Source of the DNA: Litorimonas sp963972195
GTDB taxonomy: Bacteria; Pseudomonadota; Alphaproteobacteria; Caulobacterales; Maricaulaceae
Direction: 5' to 3'
Assembly: GCA_963972195.1 (NCBI GenBank)
Contig: CAXATH010000002.1
Span: forward strand, 310,001 to 374,000
DNA length: 64,000 nt
The position numbers were made by a program, and so were the translations under genes. Shown in pieces: positions 45,102 to 54,314 of this stretch. Positions within the stretch are counted from its first letter, which is position 1. Each line of letters begins with the position of its first letter. The notes below the pieces were generated by a model. The model saw only the letters and a program-made list of their open reading frames with translations, was not told the origin of the DNA and did no database searches.

Positions 45102-46571
45102 CTAAATCTGCATCAGGCGATCAATCATATCGCTGATGGTTTGAATAACACGTGCGTTTGCCGCGTAGGCCTGTTCAATAATCAATAGGTTTTGCAGCTC
45201 TGCATCCGTATCGACCGCGGACCTGCTTAGCTCGGTATCGCTCAAAACGTCACGGCGCGCGATGGTGCTCGCATTGATAGAATCGTGGCGGAGAGTTTGT
45301 TCACCGATTTGAGACGTTAGGCCTGCTATAGAATCGATGACGCTGAACTGACCTTGCAAATTTGTTCCGGAGGGCGCGTTTTGACGATCTGTCATCGCGC
45401 TAACCAGACCGGAAATTATTGCGGTGTTACCAGAGTTCCCCGGGGTCGTTGCGCCTAGACCATCCCGAAGGCGAGAAACGTCCCCGCCTGCATTCGGGTT
45501 GATAGCATTGTTAAGTTTCAGACGCGCCGCCGTGCCGGATAAATTGGCAGGATCGTGGGCCAAGCCGCCATCTGTGAAGATTCCGGGAGCACCTGCGGCT
45601 TTTGTGGGATCGAGAGCATCATTTGAAAATCGCGAAATCAGATCCGCGGCCAGTCCATCTAGTGAGTCAGAAAAATCTGTCGCGACAGAATCCCGAATGT
45701 TAAACTGTCCTGCCAGACTGCCGGATTGTAAAGAATGGCGTCCGTCTGTACCGGGTGTCAGGTTCTGTTCGCCGACAAATAAACCGGACAGGCGGCTTCC
45801 AGCTTCTCCAAGCCGATCTCCCTCCGGTATTGTTCCTGCGCGTTCAAAAGAAAGCTCTCGGACATTGCCCGACAATAAATAAACCCCGGAACTGGTAAGA
45901 ATGTCGACTTGCCCATTGTCCCGCACGACATCTTTAATCGGGAGAATTTCAGCAATGCCGTCTATAAGCCTTTGCCGTTCATCCTCTAGAGCGGCGCCTT
46001 CGCTGCTACTTTCATCAATCGACCCAAATTTCGCATTTATATCCTGAAGCCGGTAAAGGGACTCATTCACCTTGTTAACGGATTTATCGATATTGCTATC
46101 TGCTGTTTCCCGCAGGGATGTGGCGAGATGGGATAAAGCATTGAACTGATGGGTGGTTTCGTTAGCAGCTGACAACACGGCATTTTGCAGGGCTGCAGAT
46201 TCAGGGGTCGCTTCAAGGTTTTTCAGAGCGCTCTCAAGATTTTCAAGTGTTGCGAAGAGACCGTAGCCGTCACTGGGGCTTCCCAGTTCAGTGTTCAAAG
46301 TCTGATAAGCCTGCGCGATGACGGAAGACCGTCCGGCAGCGGAATCCGCGTCGCGACGAAGCCGGCTGACAGCCAGGTCCTGCGACCGCTCAATTGCCGT
46401 GATTGATACGCCGCCACTTTGACCTCCGGCGACATTTTCAGATGTAATAACAGAACGCCGGACATAGCCCGGCGTTGACGCATTGGCGATGTTGGAAGCC
46501 GACACGTCTGCGCGTCGGCTCGTGCTCGCAAGGCCTGAATTGGCGCTTGATAAAGCTTGCGATAAAGACAT
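45102..46571 (-). CDS. flgK: Hook-associated protein FlgK
   Basis: A 489-residue junction protein (HAP1). The N-terminus SLSQALSSANSGLASTSRRA with NIANASTPGY is the Flg_bb_rod motif; the C-terminus ends VDTDAELQNLLIIEQAYAANARVIQTISDMIDRLM, as in FlgK and hook proteins. The central region is polar. It is first in the flgK-flgL-flgI unit, 60 bases downstream of flgE. Confidence 0.92.
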   Translation of the reverse strand: MSLSQALSSANSGLASTSRRADVSASNIANASTPGYVRRSVITSENVAGGQSGGVSITAIERSQDLAVSRLRRDADSAAGRSSVIAQAYQTLNTELGSPSDGYGLFATLENLESALKNLEATPESAALQNAVLSAANETTHQFNALSHLATSLRETADSNIDKSVNKVNESLYRLQDINAKFGSIDESSSEGAALEDERQRLIDGIAEILPIKDVVRDNGQVDILTSSGVYLLSGNVRELSFERAGTIPEGDRLGEAGSRLSGLFVGEQNLTPGTDGRHSLQSGSLAGQFNIRDSVATDFSDSLDGLAADLISRFSNDALDPTKAAGAPGIFTDGGLAHDPANLSGTAARLKLNNAINPNAGGDVSRLRDGLGATTPGNSGNTAIISGLVSAMTDRQNAPSGTNLQGQFSVIDSIAGLTSQIGEQTLRHDSINASTIARRDVLSDTELSRSAVDTDAELQNLLIIEQAYAANARVIQTISDMIDRLMQI

Positions 46572-46631
46572 TTAGGTGTCCCTGTTAAGTTTCCCGGCCA
46601 GACGACTTTTGAACTGGCCTAAAGGCTATTT

Positions 46632-47924
46632 CTAGCGCTTAAGATTGGTTGTTTCCTGTAACATTTCATCAACGGTTTGAATGATCTTAGCGTTTGAAGA
46701 ATAGGCCCGCTGCGTCTCGATCAAAGCAGTCAGTTCTGAAGCAACATCCGTATTGGATTCCATCAGCGCGTAGCCTTCATATGTTCCCGTAGGACCGTCA
46801 CCGGCATCCCAGAAATATACATCACCGCTGTCAGCAGAGGTCGTGTAAGCCTGTCCGCCAAGGGCTTCCATACCGTTTGGATTTGGCACTTCAGCGACAG
46901 GGATTTGGTAAATAGTCCGGCGAAAGCCTGTATTATATACAGCTTCTACAAACCCGCCCGGCGTTACCTCTACGCTTTGTAGATCGCCAACCGGAGAACC
47001 GTCCTTAGTGACGTTATATGGAGAGAAGCTTGTTCCCAATTGTGTAAGGCCCGATGTGCCATTTGGTGTTCCGATGAATGCATTCATGGGCCCGCCTTCG
47101 ACGTCAAAGGAAAGCTGACCCGTCGCGTCATTATAAGTTGCGCCCGTACCTGGCGTGACAGATGCGATCGAGCCGCCATTTGCATCACCATTAAATGTGA
47201 CGCCAAAAGTCGCGACAGGTGTCGCTGGGTCGCCGGCGCTGTCTGTGATGGATACATTCCAGCTATTTGGCGCCGCGCCAGCAGATGTATCTGGTTCGAA
47301 AGAAAGTTCGAGCGCTTGGTTCAAGCCGAGTGAGTCAAAATAATCAATCGGAAGAACAAAAGGATCTAACGCTCCGCCGGCGTCGGCCGGAAGGTTCACA
47401 CCTAAATTGATGTTTCGTGTGGGCTCGGCGCTGAACTGCCCGATAGCCGTATTGACGGGTTGCAGACCAGCGGGGCTTCCCCGAGTGGCGCCTTGTGGCA
47501 CTCCGTTTGCATCTGTTGGCCAGCCTAAGAGGAAAAGGCCGCTCGTCGTGCGCAGAAAACCATTCTCATCAGGAGAAAACCCGCCTGTCGGGACCATCAT
47601 AAAGTCGCGTTCTCCGCCATTTTGTGTGACGCCTGAGAAGTTTGTAACGGGGATCATACCATTTCCGTCGACTGCAATGTCGGTGGATCGTCCGGTAGAA
47701 ATTAAAGAACCGGTGCTGGTGACGTCTTTATAGTTCGTTGCCCGGACGCCGCCGGCTGAGTATCGGGATTGGCCTTGATCGATGACTAGACTTGAGAAAT
47801 CAACGTCGCTTCTCTTATAGCCGTAAGTGGCGGAGTTAGCGATATTGTCCGAGATCGTTGCCAAGCGTGTCGCATTGACGTTTAGACCCATGACCCCTGC
47901 ATTGAGGGAAGAAGATATAGTCAT
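46632..47924 (-). CDS. flgE: Flagellar hook protein FlgE
   Basis: The hook subunit, 430 residues. The N-terminus SLNAGVMGLNVNATRLATISDNIANSATYGYK and the C-terminus SNTDVASELTALIETQRAYSSNAKIIQTVDEMLQETTNLKR are typical Flg_bb ends. The central hypervariable part contains YFDSLGLNQALELSFEP, the FlgE D1/D2 transition seen across alphaproteobacteria. It precedes flgK. Hook-length control (fliK) and the cap (flgD) are encoded 8-10 kb away in this window. Confidence 0.93.
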   Translation of the reverse strand: MTISSSLNAGVMGLNVNATRLATISDNIANSATYGYKRSDVDFSSLVIDQGQSRYSAGGVRATNYKDVTSTGSLISTGRSTDIAVDGNGMIPVTNFSGVTQNGGERDFMMVPTGGFSPDENGFLRTTSGLFLLGWPTDANGVPQGATRGSPAGLQPVNTAIGQFSAEPTRNINLGVNLPADAGGALDPFVLPIDYFDSLGLNQALELSFEPDTSAGAAPNSWNVSITDSAGDPATPVATFGVTFNGDANGGSIASVTPGTGATYNDATGQLSFDVEGGPMNAFIGTPNGTSGLTQLGTSFSPYNVTKDGSPVGDLQSVEVTPGGFVEAVYNTGFRRTIYQIPVAEVPNPNGMEALGGQAYTTSADSGDVYFWDAGDGPTGTYEGYALMESNTDVASELTALIETQRAYSSNAKIIQTVDEMLQETTNLKR

Positions 47925-48032
47925 TCGTTCAATCCTTGAAGTAAATGTATGTGCTTCAAAGCTAGACGGACGCGGTTAATAAAAGGTGTAGGGCGTTAGA
48001 GGCCCAGAAAACAGGGGCTTTTCCGCAGTAAC

Positions 48033-48815
48033 TTAATTTAGAATAGTGATAGAAATTCGCCGATTTTGCGGGGAATAAGGATCATCCGAGAGAGGCGCAG
48101 TCGAGGATTTACCTGAGACTTCAGAAATTTGCTCAAGCGGAAACCCGTGCCCGGAAAGCAATCTGCGTGCCGTATTTGCGCGATCTGTAGAGAGCTCCCA
48201 ATTTGAATATCCGGTGCTGCCGCTAAAACTATAGCTGTCCGTGTGGCCCACTATTTTCACTTCATTTGCAACAGTTTTGAAAGAGTCCGCTACAATTTTT
48301 GTGAGTTTTGACAAAACAGGAGAGGGGCTCGCGCTTCCAGATTTAAAGAGAGGATCTTCACGTTGATCGGTTAGCTCAATTACCAGACCCTCGGGACTCA
48401 TCTTCATCTGCATATGCGCCGCCAGGCTATTTTCTTCGGCGGCCAAGGCTTTGTTCAAAGCTTCCATTTGTTGATCCATAGTAGAGGTTTCCGCGTCTAC
48501 TTCCGGATCGGGTTTCTTCGTATCAGAGCCTGTTCCGTTCTTGGCGAGCGATGAATCCGCAAAGATCGTATCCCCTTGCAAAGCATCGGAGCCGCCACCT
48601 GAAACAGCAGCAATCGGAATGCTTGGATTAAAATAATCGGCTATCCCTTTGCGCTGCTCTTCTGTTGTGGCGTTGAGGAGCCACATCAACAGGAAAAAGG
48701 CCATCATCGCGGTTACGAAGTCTGCATAAGCAACCTTCCACGCGCCGCCATGATGCCCTTCAGCAGCATAAACCTTTTTCTTTCTGATGATTATCGGGCG
48801 AGCCGCATCGTCCAT
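48033..48815 (-). CDS. motB: Flagellar stator protein MotB
   Basis: A 260-residue stator subunit. The single membrane helix holds the proton-carrying aspartate D32 (YADFVTAMMAFFLLMWLL), at the same number as in E. coli. A plug-like stretch follows (ADYFNPSIP), and the C-terminal OmpA-like peptidoglycan-binding domain has KIVGHTDSYSF and NWELSTDRANTARRLLSGHG. The conserved aspartate and lack of Na-type features suggest a proton motor. It is alone on the minus strand, separated from motA by the fliM-like gene. Confidence 0.93.
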   Translation of the reverse strand: MDDAARPIIIRKKKVYAAEGHHGGAWKVAYADFVTAMMAFFLLMWLLNATTEEQRKGIADYFNPSIPIAAVSGGGSDALQGDTIFADSSLAKNGTGSDTKKPDPEVDAETSTMDQQMEALNKALAAEENSLAAHMQMKMSPEGLVIELTDQREDPLFKSGSASPSPVLSKLTKIVADSFKTVANEVKIVGHTDSYSFSGSTGYSNWELSTDRANTARRLLSGHGFPLEQISEVSGKSSTAPLSDDPYSPQNRRISITILN

Positions 48816-48885
48816 TTGAGTGATTCCGTCCTAGGTTGACGCGAAATGTGACAAAAAAGTCTAAGTTTAGGCGTAAGAAACAGGG

Positions 48886-48900
48886 TTAAAATTCACTTAA
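48886..48900. promoter_or_regulatory. CtrA-type box between motB and fliM-like gene
   Basis: TTAA-AATTCAC-TTAA, an exact TTAA-N7-TTAA match, lies in the 152-base divergent region about 70 bases from each start codon. This is the best CtrA-type site in the window. Confidence 0.5.
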
Positions 48901-48967
48901 AAAATTAAGGGAATGGCAAGGGTTGTCCCGTTATTTGGGAGCGTAACACTTAAGCGCCGAGAGAAAA

Positions 48968-49939
48968 ATGAGCGTATTACGTAAGAAAATGACAGCGCAG
49001 CCCCCTGCCTCTGACTTGAATGAGGCCAATATTTTTCTCGTTTGGAAAGAGATGACAAAGGGCTGTCTGGGTATCCTCGAAGAGATGACGGGCGGGATAA
49101 ATTGGTCGGAAGAGAGTTTCTCCGCTGAGCCGCTGATGCGTAGCGAGTTTACGGAAATCCTACCCAAGAGCGGATTATATGCGGGATTTGGCCCGGCAGA
49201 GAAAGAAATTTCCTGTCTCTGTCTGGCAAGCGCCCCTTTGGCCGCTTTGCTGAATAAAAGCGGAATAGATGGGAAGGTTTCGAACTTTTCCGGTGTGGAA
49301 GATTATGTGGCGTCGGAGCTGGATCTTTTTATGATGGAGCCCTTTATCACCTTCGTAAAAGATAAGCTCATTGATATGTTGGGCCATCAGGGATCGAAAG
49401 CAGAAGTTCAGAATTCACAATTAGATGTAGCAAGCCTTGGTGAGTTTCAAAAAGAAGAGATTGAGCTTTCAGCCGTCTCATTTTCCGAGGAGCACAAAGC
49501 TTGGACCAAAATTTCTTTGGGTTTTAAAGCGCGTCTGGACGAAAGCGATGAGACGCAAAATGTTTCGCTTCAGATTATCTTACCGCTCATTTATCTGGAA
49601 GAGACCCTTAAGTCGTTAGAAACCGGTCAGGAATCTACAGAGGATTTCGTCCTGCCGGAAAATGCAAAATATTTAGGTCGTCATATAGATACGAGTGTGA
49701 CCTCTGTCAGAGCCGTGCTCGATAGTTTGCGGATGTCTGTCGCGGATTGTACGCGGCTGGAAATAGGGCAGGTTCTGCCCCTCCCGGGTGTTTCTTTGGA
49801 GAATATAAGCCTTGAAGTTGAGATGCGCGATCAGCGCCTTGCGGTAGCGAACGGATTATTGGGCATTCACAAGACCCGGCGCGCTGTCAAACTCAGCGAA
49901 GATATTTCAGAGGAATTTCGGGGCGATGTGATTTGTTAA
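48968..49939 (+). CDS. Divergent FliM-like motor switch protein
   Basis: A 323-residue protein that I read as a highly diverged FliM. The C-terminal third (about 238-310) is a SpoA-type domain (SLRMSVADCTRLEIGQVLPLPGVSLENISLEV). The middle region (about 55-220) follows the FliM fold pattern. The usual N-terminal CheY-P-binding peptide (LSQxEIDALL) is absent; instead the protein begins with a basic MSVLRKK. The GGxG loop that contacts FliG is replaced by KSGIDG (97-102). It is divergent from motB and precedes motA, whereas most relatives have fliM next to fliL. No other fliM is present here; a second copy elsewhere in the genome cannot be excluded. Confidence 0.65.
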   Translation: MSVLRKKMTAQPPASDLNEANIFLVWKEMTKGCLGILEEMTGGINWSEESFSAEPLMRSEFTEILPKSGLYAGFGPAEKEISCLCLASAPLAALLNKSGIDGKVSNFSGVEDYVASELDLFMMEPFITFVKDKLIDMLGHQGSKAEVQNSQLDVASLGEFQKEEIELSAVSFSEEHKAWTKISLGFKARLDESDETQNVSLQIILPLIYLEETLKSLETGQESTEDFVLPENAKYLGRHIDTSVTSVRAVLDSLRMSVADCTRLEIGQVLPLPGVSLENISLEVEMRDQRLAVANGLLGIHKTRRAVKLSEDISEEFRGDVIC

Positions 49940-49985
49940 GCCCGGCTGAGTTCAAAGCTCTGTCAAATGCCTAATCCCCATATTA

Positions 49986-50000
49986 TTAAAGAATAGGTAA
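49986..50000. promoter_or_regulatory. Possible CtrA box upstream of motA
   Basis: TTAA-N7-GTAA, one mismatch from the consensus, 24 bases before the motA start. Weak by itself. Confidence 0.22.
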
Positions 50001-50023
50001 TACATCATGGTTAAGCCCGATTC

Positions 50024-50893
50024 ATGAGCTCCATCTTCGGTATAATACTAACTGTCATTTGCGTGTTCGGCGGATATATGCTTGCTGGCGGTAAGCTTGA
50101 AATTATTCTTCACTCACTTCCATATGAAATGATGATTATTGGCGGCGCGGCTATTGGCGCCTTCGCGTGCGGAAATGACATGCACACCATTAAATCAACC
50201 GGGAAAGACATTCTGGCCGTCTTTAAGGGGCCGAAATGGAAAAAATCGGATTATCAAGACCTTTTATGTTTGATGCACGAACTGGTCCGTATCTCTAAAG
50301 AGAGCCCGGTTAAAGTTGAGGAACACATCGAAAATCCGCAAGAATCTGCGCTTTTCCAACAATATCCGCGTATTCTCGCTTCCACTCAATTTGTCGAACT
50401 GATCTGCGATACAATCCGCTCCATGTTGATGAATTTTGATGATGTTTATCAAGTGGAAGAGCTTTTGGACAAACAGCTTGAAGGCATGAAGGAAGAAGCG
50501 CTTCATGGCTCTCACGCTTTACAAAACATGGCCGATGCTTTGCCAGCCCTCGGAATTGTTGCCGCTGTGTTGGGCGTGATTAAAACCATGGCCTCCATTG
50601 ATAAGCCGCCGGAAGTTTTAGGCGGCATGATTGGCGGGGCTTTGGTCGGAACCTTTCTAGGTGTTTTCCTGGCCTATTCGCTCGTTGGACCATTCGCGAC
50701 AAAGGTGAAATCCATACGCGAGCAAGAGCATTATTTCTACGCGCTCATAAGAGAAGTTCTGGTTTCAAGTCTTCACAAAAATGAAACTCAAATTGCAATT
50801 GAAGTGGCGCGCCGGAGCGCGCCAAAACATCAGCGGCCAAGCTTTACCTCTATAGAAGAAGCGCTGAAAGAGTTAAGAAAAGTGGCGGCTTAG
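50024..50893 (+). CDS. motA: Flagellar stator protein MotA
   Basis: A 289-residue stator subunit with four membrane helices. Conserved parts are GGYMLAGGKLE, the cytoplasmic IENPQES..QQYPRIL region, LPALGIVAAVLGVIKTM in helix 3 and GALVGTFLGVFLAYSLVGP in helix 4, with the channel prolines. By alignment with E. coli, E98 is kept and R90 is a lysine, so the charged contact with FliG is chemically preserved. Its TAG stop shares a base with the GTG start of the 622-residue gene that follows, tying that unknown protein to the stator. Confidence 0.93.
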   Translation: MSSIFGIILTVICVFGGYMLAGGKLEIILHSLPYEMMIIGGAAIGAFACGNDMHTIKSTGKDILAVFKGPKWKKSDYQDLLCLMHELVRISKESPVKVEEHIENPQESALFQQYPRILASTQFVELICDTIRSMLMNFDDVYQVEELLDKQLEGMKEEALHGSHALQNMADALPALGIVAAVLGVIKTMASIDKPPEVLGGMIGGALVGTFLGVFLAYSLVGPFATKVKSIREQEHYFYALIREVLVSSLHKNETQIAIEVARRSAPKHQRPSFTSIEEALKELRKVAA

Positions 50894-52761
50894 TGAGAGA
50901 GTCTCCTCCTCATATCTTTTCCCGAAAAGCCTTAAGAGGGGCCGCGCTCGCGGTCGCCTCATTTTCTGTTTTGGGCGGTGCGATCGTATTGGCTGATGGC
51001 GCTGAACCGTCTGAAGGAAAGGCCGACTATTCCATAGAGTCAGCCTCGGACACTTTAGCAGCGATTTTAAAAGACGCGCAGGAGAAAGGCATTGTCAGGA
51101 GAAAGCCAGGAATGACTGGAGCTCAGCCTGAACCAGAAAAGCAACCCGCTTCAAATGACATCATGGAAATTTCTGAAACGAAATCTGAGCCGTTCAGCTG
51201 CGACACGGCAGAATTATTGGATTTTTCCGATCTGGAAGATTTCAGAACTTATGAAGCTTTGTCCGACGCGAAAGCTAATTTCGATCCTGAAGCAGATTCA
51301 AGCGGTACATTAGGTTTGGCAAGAGCATATTTAGCGCTTGGTCTAGGCGACGAAGCTCTGGACATCCTTCATTCCGAGAATTCCGCTGCTGGCCAGCGTT
51401 TGAAACAGGTGGCAAAAATCATAACCTTTCCAGAGGTTCGCCCTGATGAGCCGGTTCTTTCGGAATATAAAGACTGTAGTGCAGTTGCGTCCCTTTGGGC
51501 TTTTCTGGAGGCGCCAACACAGTTTTCTGATCCGCTAAAAATGACGGATATTAGAAATATATATTATGCGCTTGATGACTTTCCTCCTAATTTAAAGGAA
51601 AGGGTTCTGATTACCTCCGCCATTGTTGCGGCTGAATCGAACCATCGAAACGTTGCGCAATATATATGGGAAAGACTGGAAAACAAAGCGCGGGAAGACG
51701 GTAATGTCTTACCTAAAGATGACAACTCCGACTTTGACTATATCTATCTCTCTGCGCTTTTGCAGAAAGATACAATGCCAGACAAAGCGGTTGGAAAGTT
51801 CAATTTCCTGTCAGAGCGTGACAGTATTTACCGAGCCAATTCGGTTAATTATCTGGCTGAAATGAAGTCCCTTCAAGGCAAGGCGTTCGGAACCACTTTG
51901 GAAGCGGACCTCGAAGATGTTAGTGCCCGATTGAAGGAGTCTTCAGGAAAACAACAAGCTGCTTATCAATTGATTTCCGGACAATTGGCTCAAAACCGTC
52001 TTAATGACTCTATTTATTCTGCGCAGACTTTCCTGGAAGAAGGCACATTAGAGTATGAGAAGGCCCAAGGCGAGATTTCAGCTTTATTGGATGCGCATTT
52101 TCATAGCGATAACAAAGCTCTTCAATCATCGGCTTTGGACACATTTTTAAGGCAGGCGGGTTTTCTTAAAAAAACGGCCAACTGGGAGAACTTGAAGTCT
52201 GCCGCCCTCGAAGCATCTTTGTCGCTTGGTCTGCCTGAACTCGTTACGGTGATTCAACAGAGCGGCGAGCGATTCAATAATGCGCAAAGGGGAAGTCTCG
52301 AAAAAGCCCGTATCCTCCTGGACATGAAGTCAGGACGTTTTGATGCATCAAAATATAAAAGCTCTTCTCCTGTGGTTCTTCGGGATCTTGAAAACCCAAT
52401 AATGGAATATGCTCTCGTCACATCTAATTTGGGCCTGGCTAAGCTGGCTATAAAGGACATGAGGCAAGAGAGCAAAAAATCCTCTTATGAATTGAGTGTG
52501 GCTTGGCTTGAACAAGATTGGTCCCAAGCCCTAATGCTGTCAGAGCGTGAGAAAAATATAATTGCTGAAGCGGGCGCTTCCGATAAGAAAGCTCAGCCGT
52601 CCAATTCTGATAACTCACCTTCCATCCTGAACGTATTGGCGAAACCGACCTTGGACGCGAATGATCTGCAAGGGTCAAAGTGGAGAAAAACTCTGGCGAC
52701 AGACCTTTCGGATTTAGAAGAGCAAATCAAAATTTCAAAGGCGTTTTTAAGTCATGGATAA
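50893..52761 (+). CDS. Exported helical protein of unknown function in the motA-flgF operon
   Basis: A 622-residue protein that I do not recognise as a named family. It has an export signal (basic RKALRG, then AALAVASFSVLGGAIVLA). A low-complexity acidic linker (about 38-105) is followed by a long alpha-helical region (about 110-560) with tetratricopeptide-like segments such as GTLGLARAYLALGLGDEALDIL, and a polar C-terminus. The GTG start overlaps the motA stop by one base and the end overlaps flgF by 8 bases, so it is embedded in a motility operon. MotC of rhizobia, a periplasmic MotB-binding protein served by MotE, has comparable features and position, and a motE gene is present at 36324. 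That link is a hypothesis. Confidence 0.75.
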   Translation: MRESPPHIFSRKALRGAALAVASFSVLGGAIVLADGAEPSEGKADYSIESASDTLAAILKDAQEKGIVRRKPGMTGAQPEPEKQPASNDIMEISETKSEPFSCDTAELLDFSDLEDFRTYEALSDAKANFDPEADSSGTLGLARAYLALGLGDEALDILHSENSAAGQRLKQVAKIITFPEVRPDEPVLSEYKDCSAVASLWAFLEAPTQFSDPLKMTDIRNIYYALDDFPPNLKERVLITSAIVAAESNHRNVAQYIWERLENKAREDGNVLPKDDNSDFDYIYLSALLQKDTMPDKAVGKFNFLSERDSIYRANSVNYLAEMKSLQGKAFGTTLEADLEDVSARLKESSGKQQAAYQLISGQLAQNRLNDSIYSAQTFLEEGTLEYEKAQGEISALLDAHFHSDNKALQSSALDTFLRQAGFLKKTANWENLKSAALEASLSLGLPELVTVIQQSGERFNNAQRGSLEKARILLDMKSGRFDASKYKSSSPVVLRDLENPIMEYALVTSNLGLAKLAIKDMRQESKKSSYELSVAWLEQDWSQALMLSEREKNIIAEAGASDKKAQPSNSDNSPSILNVLAKPTLDANDLQGSKWRKTLATDLSDLEEQIKISKAFLSHG

Positions 52762-53491
52762 TGCGAGCTACGTAAATATTTCCAGGCAATCAGGCCTGAT
52801 GAAAGAACTCAGCACAATCGCGAACAATATCGCGAACGCTAATACTATTGGATACAAGCAGGAAGGCGCCGTCTTCTCGGAATATGTCGCTGCGATAGGG
52901 TCCGCGGGCACAGCTGATGCTGCAAGGCACTCTCTTTCTATGGGCAGGTTGGCAGGACATGCCAGCAATTTTACGGATGGTGAAATGCGCTCAACCGGTG
53001 GCAGTTTGGATTTAGCCATACAAGGGGAAGGGTTTTTCCTTGTTGATGTTGATGGTCAGACGCGCCTCACGCGCGCAGGTCATTTTATGACGGATGCTGC
53101 TGGCATACTTATAAATCCGGACGGCAATCCCGTTCTGGACGCCGGAGAAGGTCAAATCCAAATTCCATTAGAGGCCGATGAAATTATTATCGCTTCGGAC
53201 GGCAGCATTAGCGCCGGCGGGATCGAACTTGGGCGGCTTGGGATAGTGACGGCAGATCAAAACCAACTCTCCAGAGCGGGCGGAAATAATTGGATATCCG
53301 ATGGCGGCTTTGAGCCCATGGAGACGGGGCGGGTCCTACAAGGGTATCTTGAAGATAGTAATGTTGAGCCGGTCAGCGAGATTGCCCGCATGATCGAAGT
53401 TCAACGTCATTACGATGCGGGACAAAAGCTTCTTGAAATGGAAGACGAGCGCGTCAAGCAAACCATAACAACGATTAGGCAAGTTTCATAA
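52754..53491 (+). CDS. flgF: Proximal rod protein FlgF
   Basis: A 245-residue rod protein of the Flg_bb family. The N-terminus SRQSGLMKELSTIANNIANANTIGYKQE and the C-terminus GYLEDSNVEPVSEIARMIEVQRHYDAGQKLLEM are diagnostic, and the mid-region LAIQGEGFFLVDVDGQTRLTRAGHF is typical. It overlaps the preceding 622-residue gene by 8 bases and is followed by flgG after 36 bases. Confidence 0.93.
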   Translation: MDNASYVNISRQSGLMKELSTIANNIANANTIGYKQEGAVFSEYVAAIGSAGTADAARHSLSMGRLAGHASNFTDGEMRSTGGSLDLAIQGEGFFLVDVDGQTRLTRAGHFMTDAAGILINPDGNPVLDAGEGQIQIPLEADEIIIASDGSISAGGIELGRLGIVTADQNQLSRAGGNNWISDGGFEPMETGRVLQGYLEDSNVEPVSEIARMIEVQRHYDAGQKLLEMEDERVKQTITTIRQVS

Positions 53492-53527
53492 GGTCTGATT
53501 TCAGGCCGCAACAAAGGGAGGTTCAGG

Positions 53528-54313
53528 ATGAACGCTCTAAAAATAGCCGCAACAGGAATGGCGGCGCAACAAACCCGCGTAGATGTTATTTCCAATAACA
53601 TCGCCAATATGAGCACCACGGCGTATCAGCCAAGGGTCGCGGAATTTGCAGACCTAATCTACCAACAACATCTCACGCCTGGCTCAGTCAGTTCACAGAC
53701 GGGAACAATTGTCCCGGCGGGTATTCAGATGGGTATGGGGGTTCGGCCTTCCACAGTTTCAATGGAAATCGTCCAAGGGGCTTTAGGTCAGACAGGCGGC
53801 GATCTCGATCTCGCGATTGAGGGGCGCGGGTTTTTTGAAATCACGATGCCAAGTGGTGAGTCCGCATATACACGCGATGGTAAGTTTTACCGGGACGCGG
53901 AAGGCTTGATCGTGAACTCCGACGGCTATCAATTGGCTGACAATATTACCATTCCAAGTGATGCCCGTCAGATTTCAATCAGTTTGGACGGTGAGGTCAC
54001 GGCCTTTTTTGATAATGCGACTGAAGGTCAATCTATCGGCCGGATTTCTATGTCTGTCTTTGCAAACGCCAAGGGCCTGGAAGCCATGGGCGGTAATCTT
54101 TACCGCGAAACAGCCGGCTCTGGGGCCCCGATTATTGCGGAGCCAGGAACTGAAGGCGTAGGGACAATGCGTCAGGGTTATCTCGAAGATTCGGGTGTGG
54201 ATGTGGTCGAGGAAATCTCAGAGCTGATTGAAGCGCAGCGTGGATATGAGCTCAATTCAAAGGTCATTACGGCCGCCGATGAAATGTACTCTGCGACGAC
54301 AAGGATTCGATAA
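53528..54313 (+). CDS. flgG: Distal rod protein FlgG
   Basis: The 261-residue distal rod subunit. MNALKIAATGMAAQQTRVDVISNNIANMSTTAYQ at the N-terminus, QGALGQTGGDLDLAIEGRGFFEI in the middle and QGYLEDSGVDVVEEISELIEAQRGYELNSKVITAADEMY at the end are all textbook FlgG. A GGGAGG ribosome site lies upstream. It is followed one base later by flgA. Confidence 0.95.
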   Translation: MNALKIAATGMAAQQTRVDVISNNIANMSTTAYQPRVAEFADLIYQQHLTPGSVSSQTGTIVPAGIQMGMGVRPSTVSMEIVQGALGQTGGDLDLAIEGRGFFEITMPSGESAYTRDGKFYRDAEGLIVNSDGYQLADNITIPSDARQISISLDGEVTAFFDNATEGQSIGRISMSVFANAKGLEAMGGNLYRETAGSGAPIIAEPGTEGVGTMRQGYLEDSGVDVVEEISELIEAQRGYELNSKVITAADEMYSATTRIR

Positions 54314-54314
54314 A

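Noticed and set aside
48914..48927. TGGCAAGGGTTGTC before the fliM-like gene considered as a sigma-54 promoter
   Set aside because: The GG and GC elements have the wrong spacing and the -12 GC is not in place.
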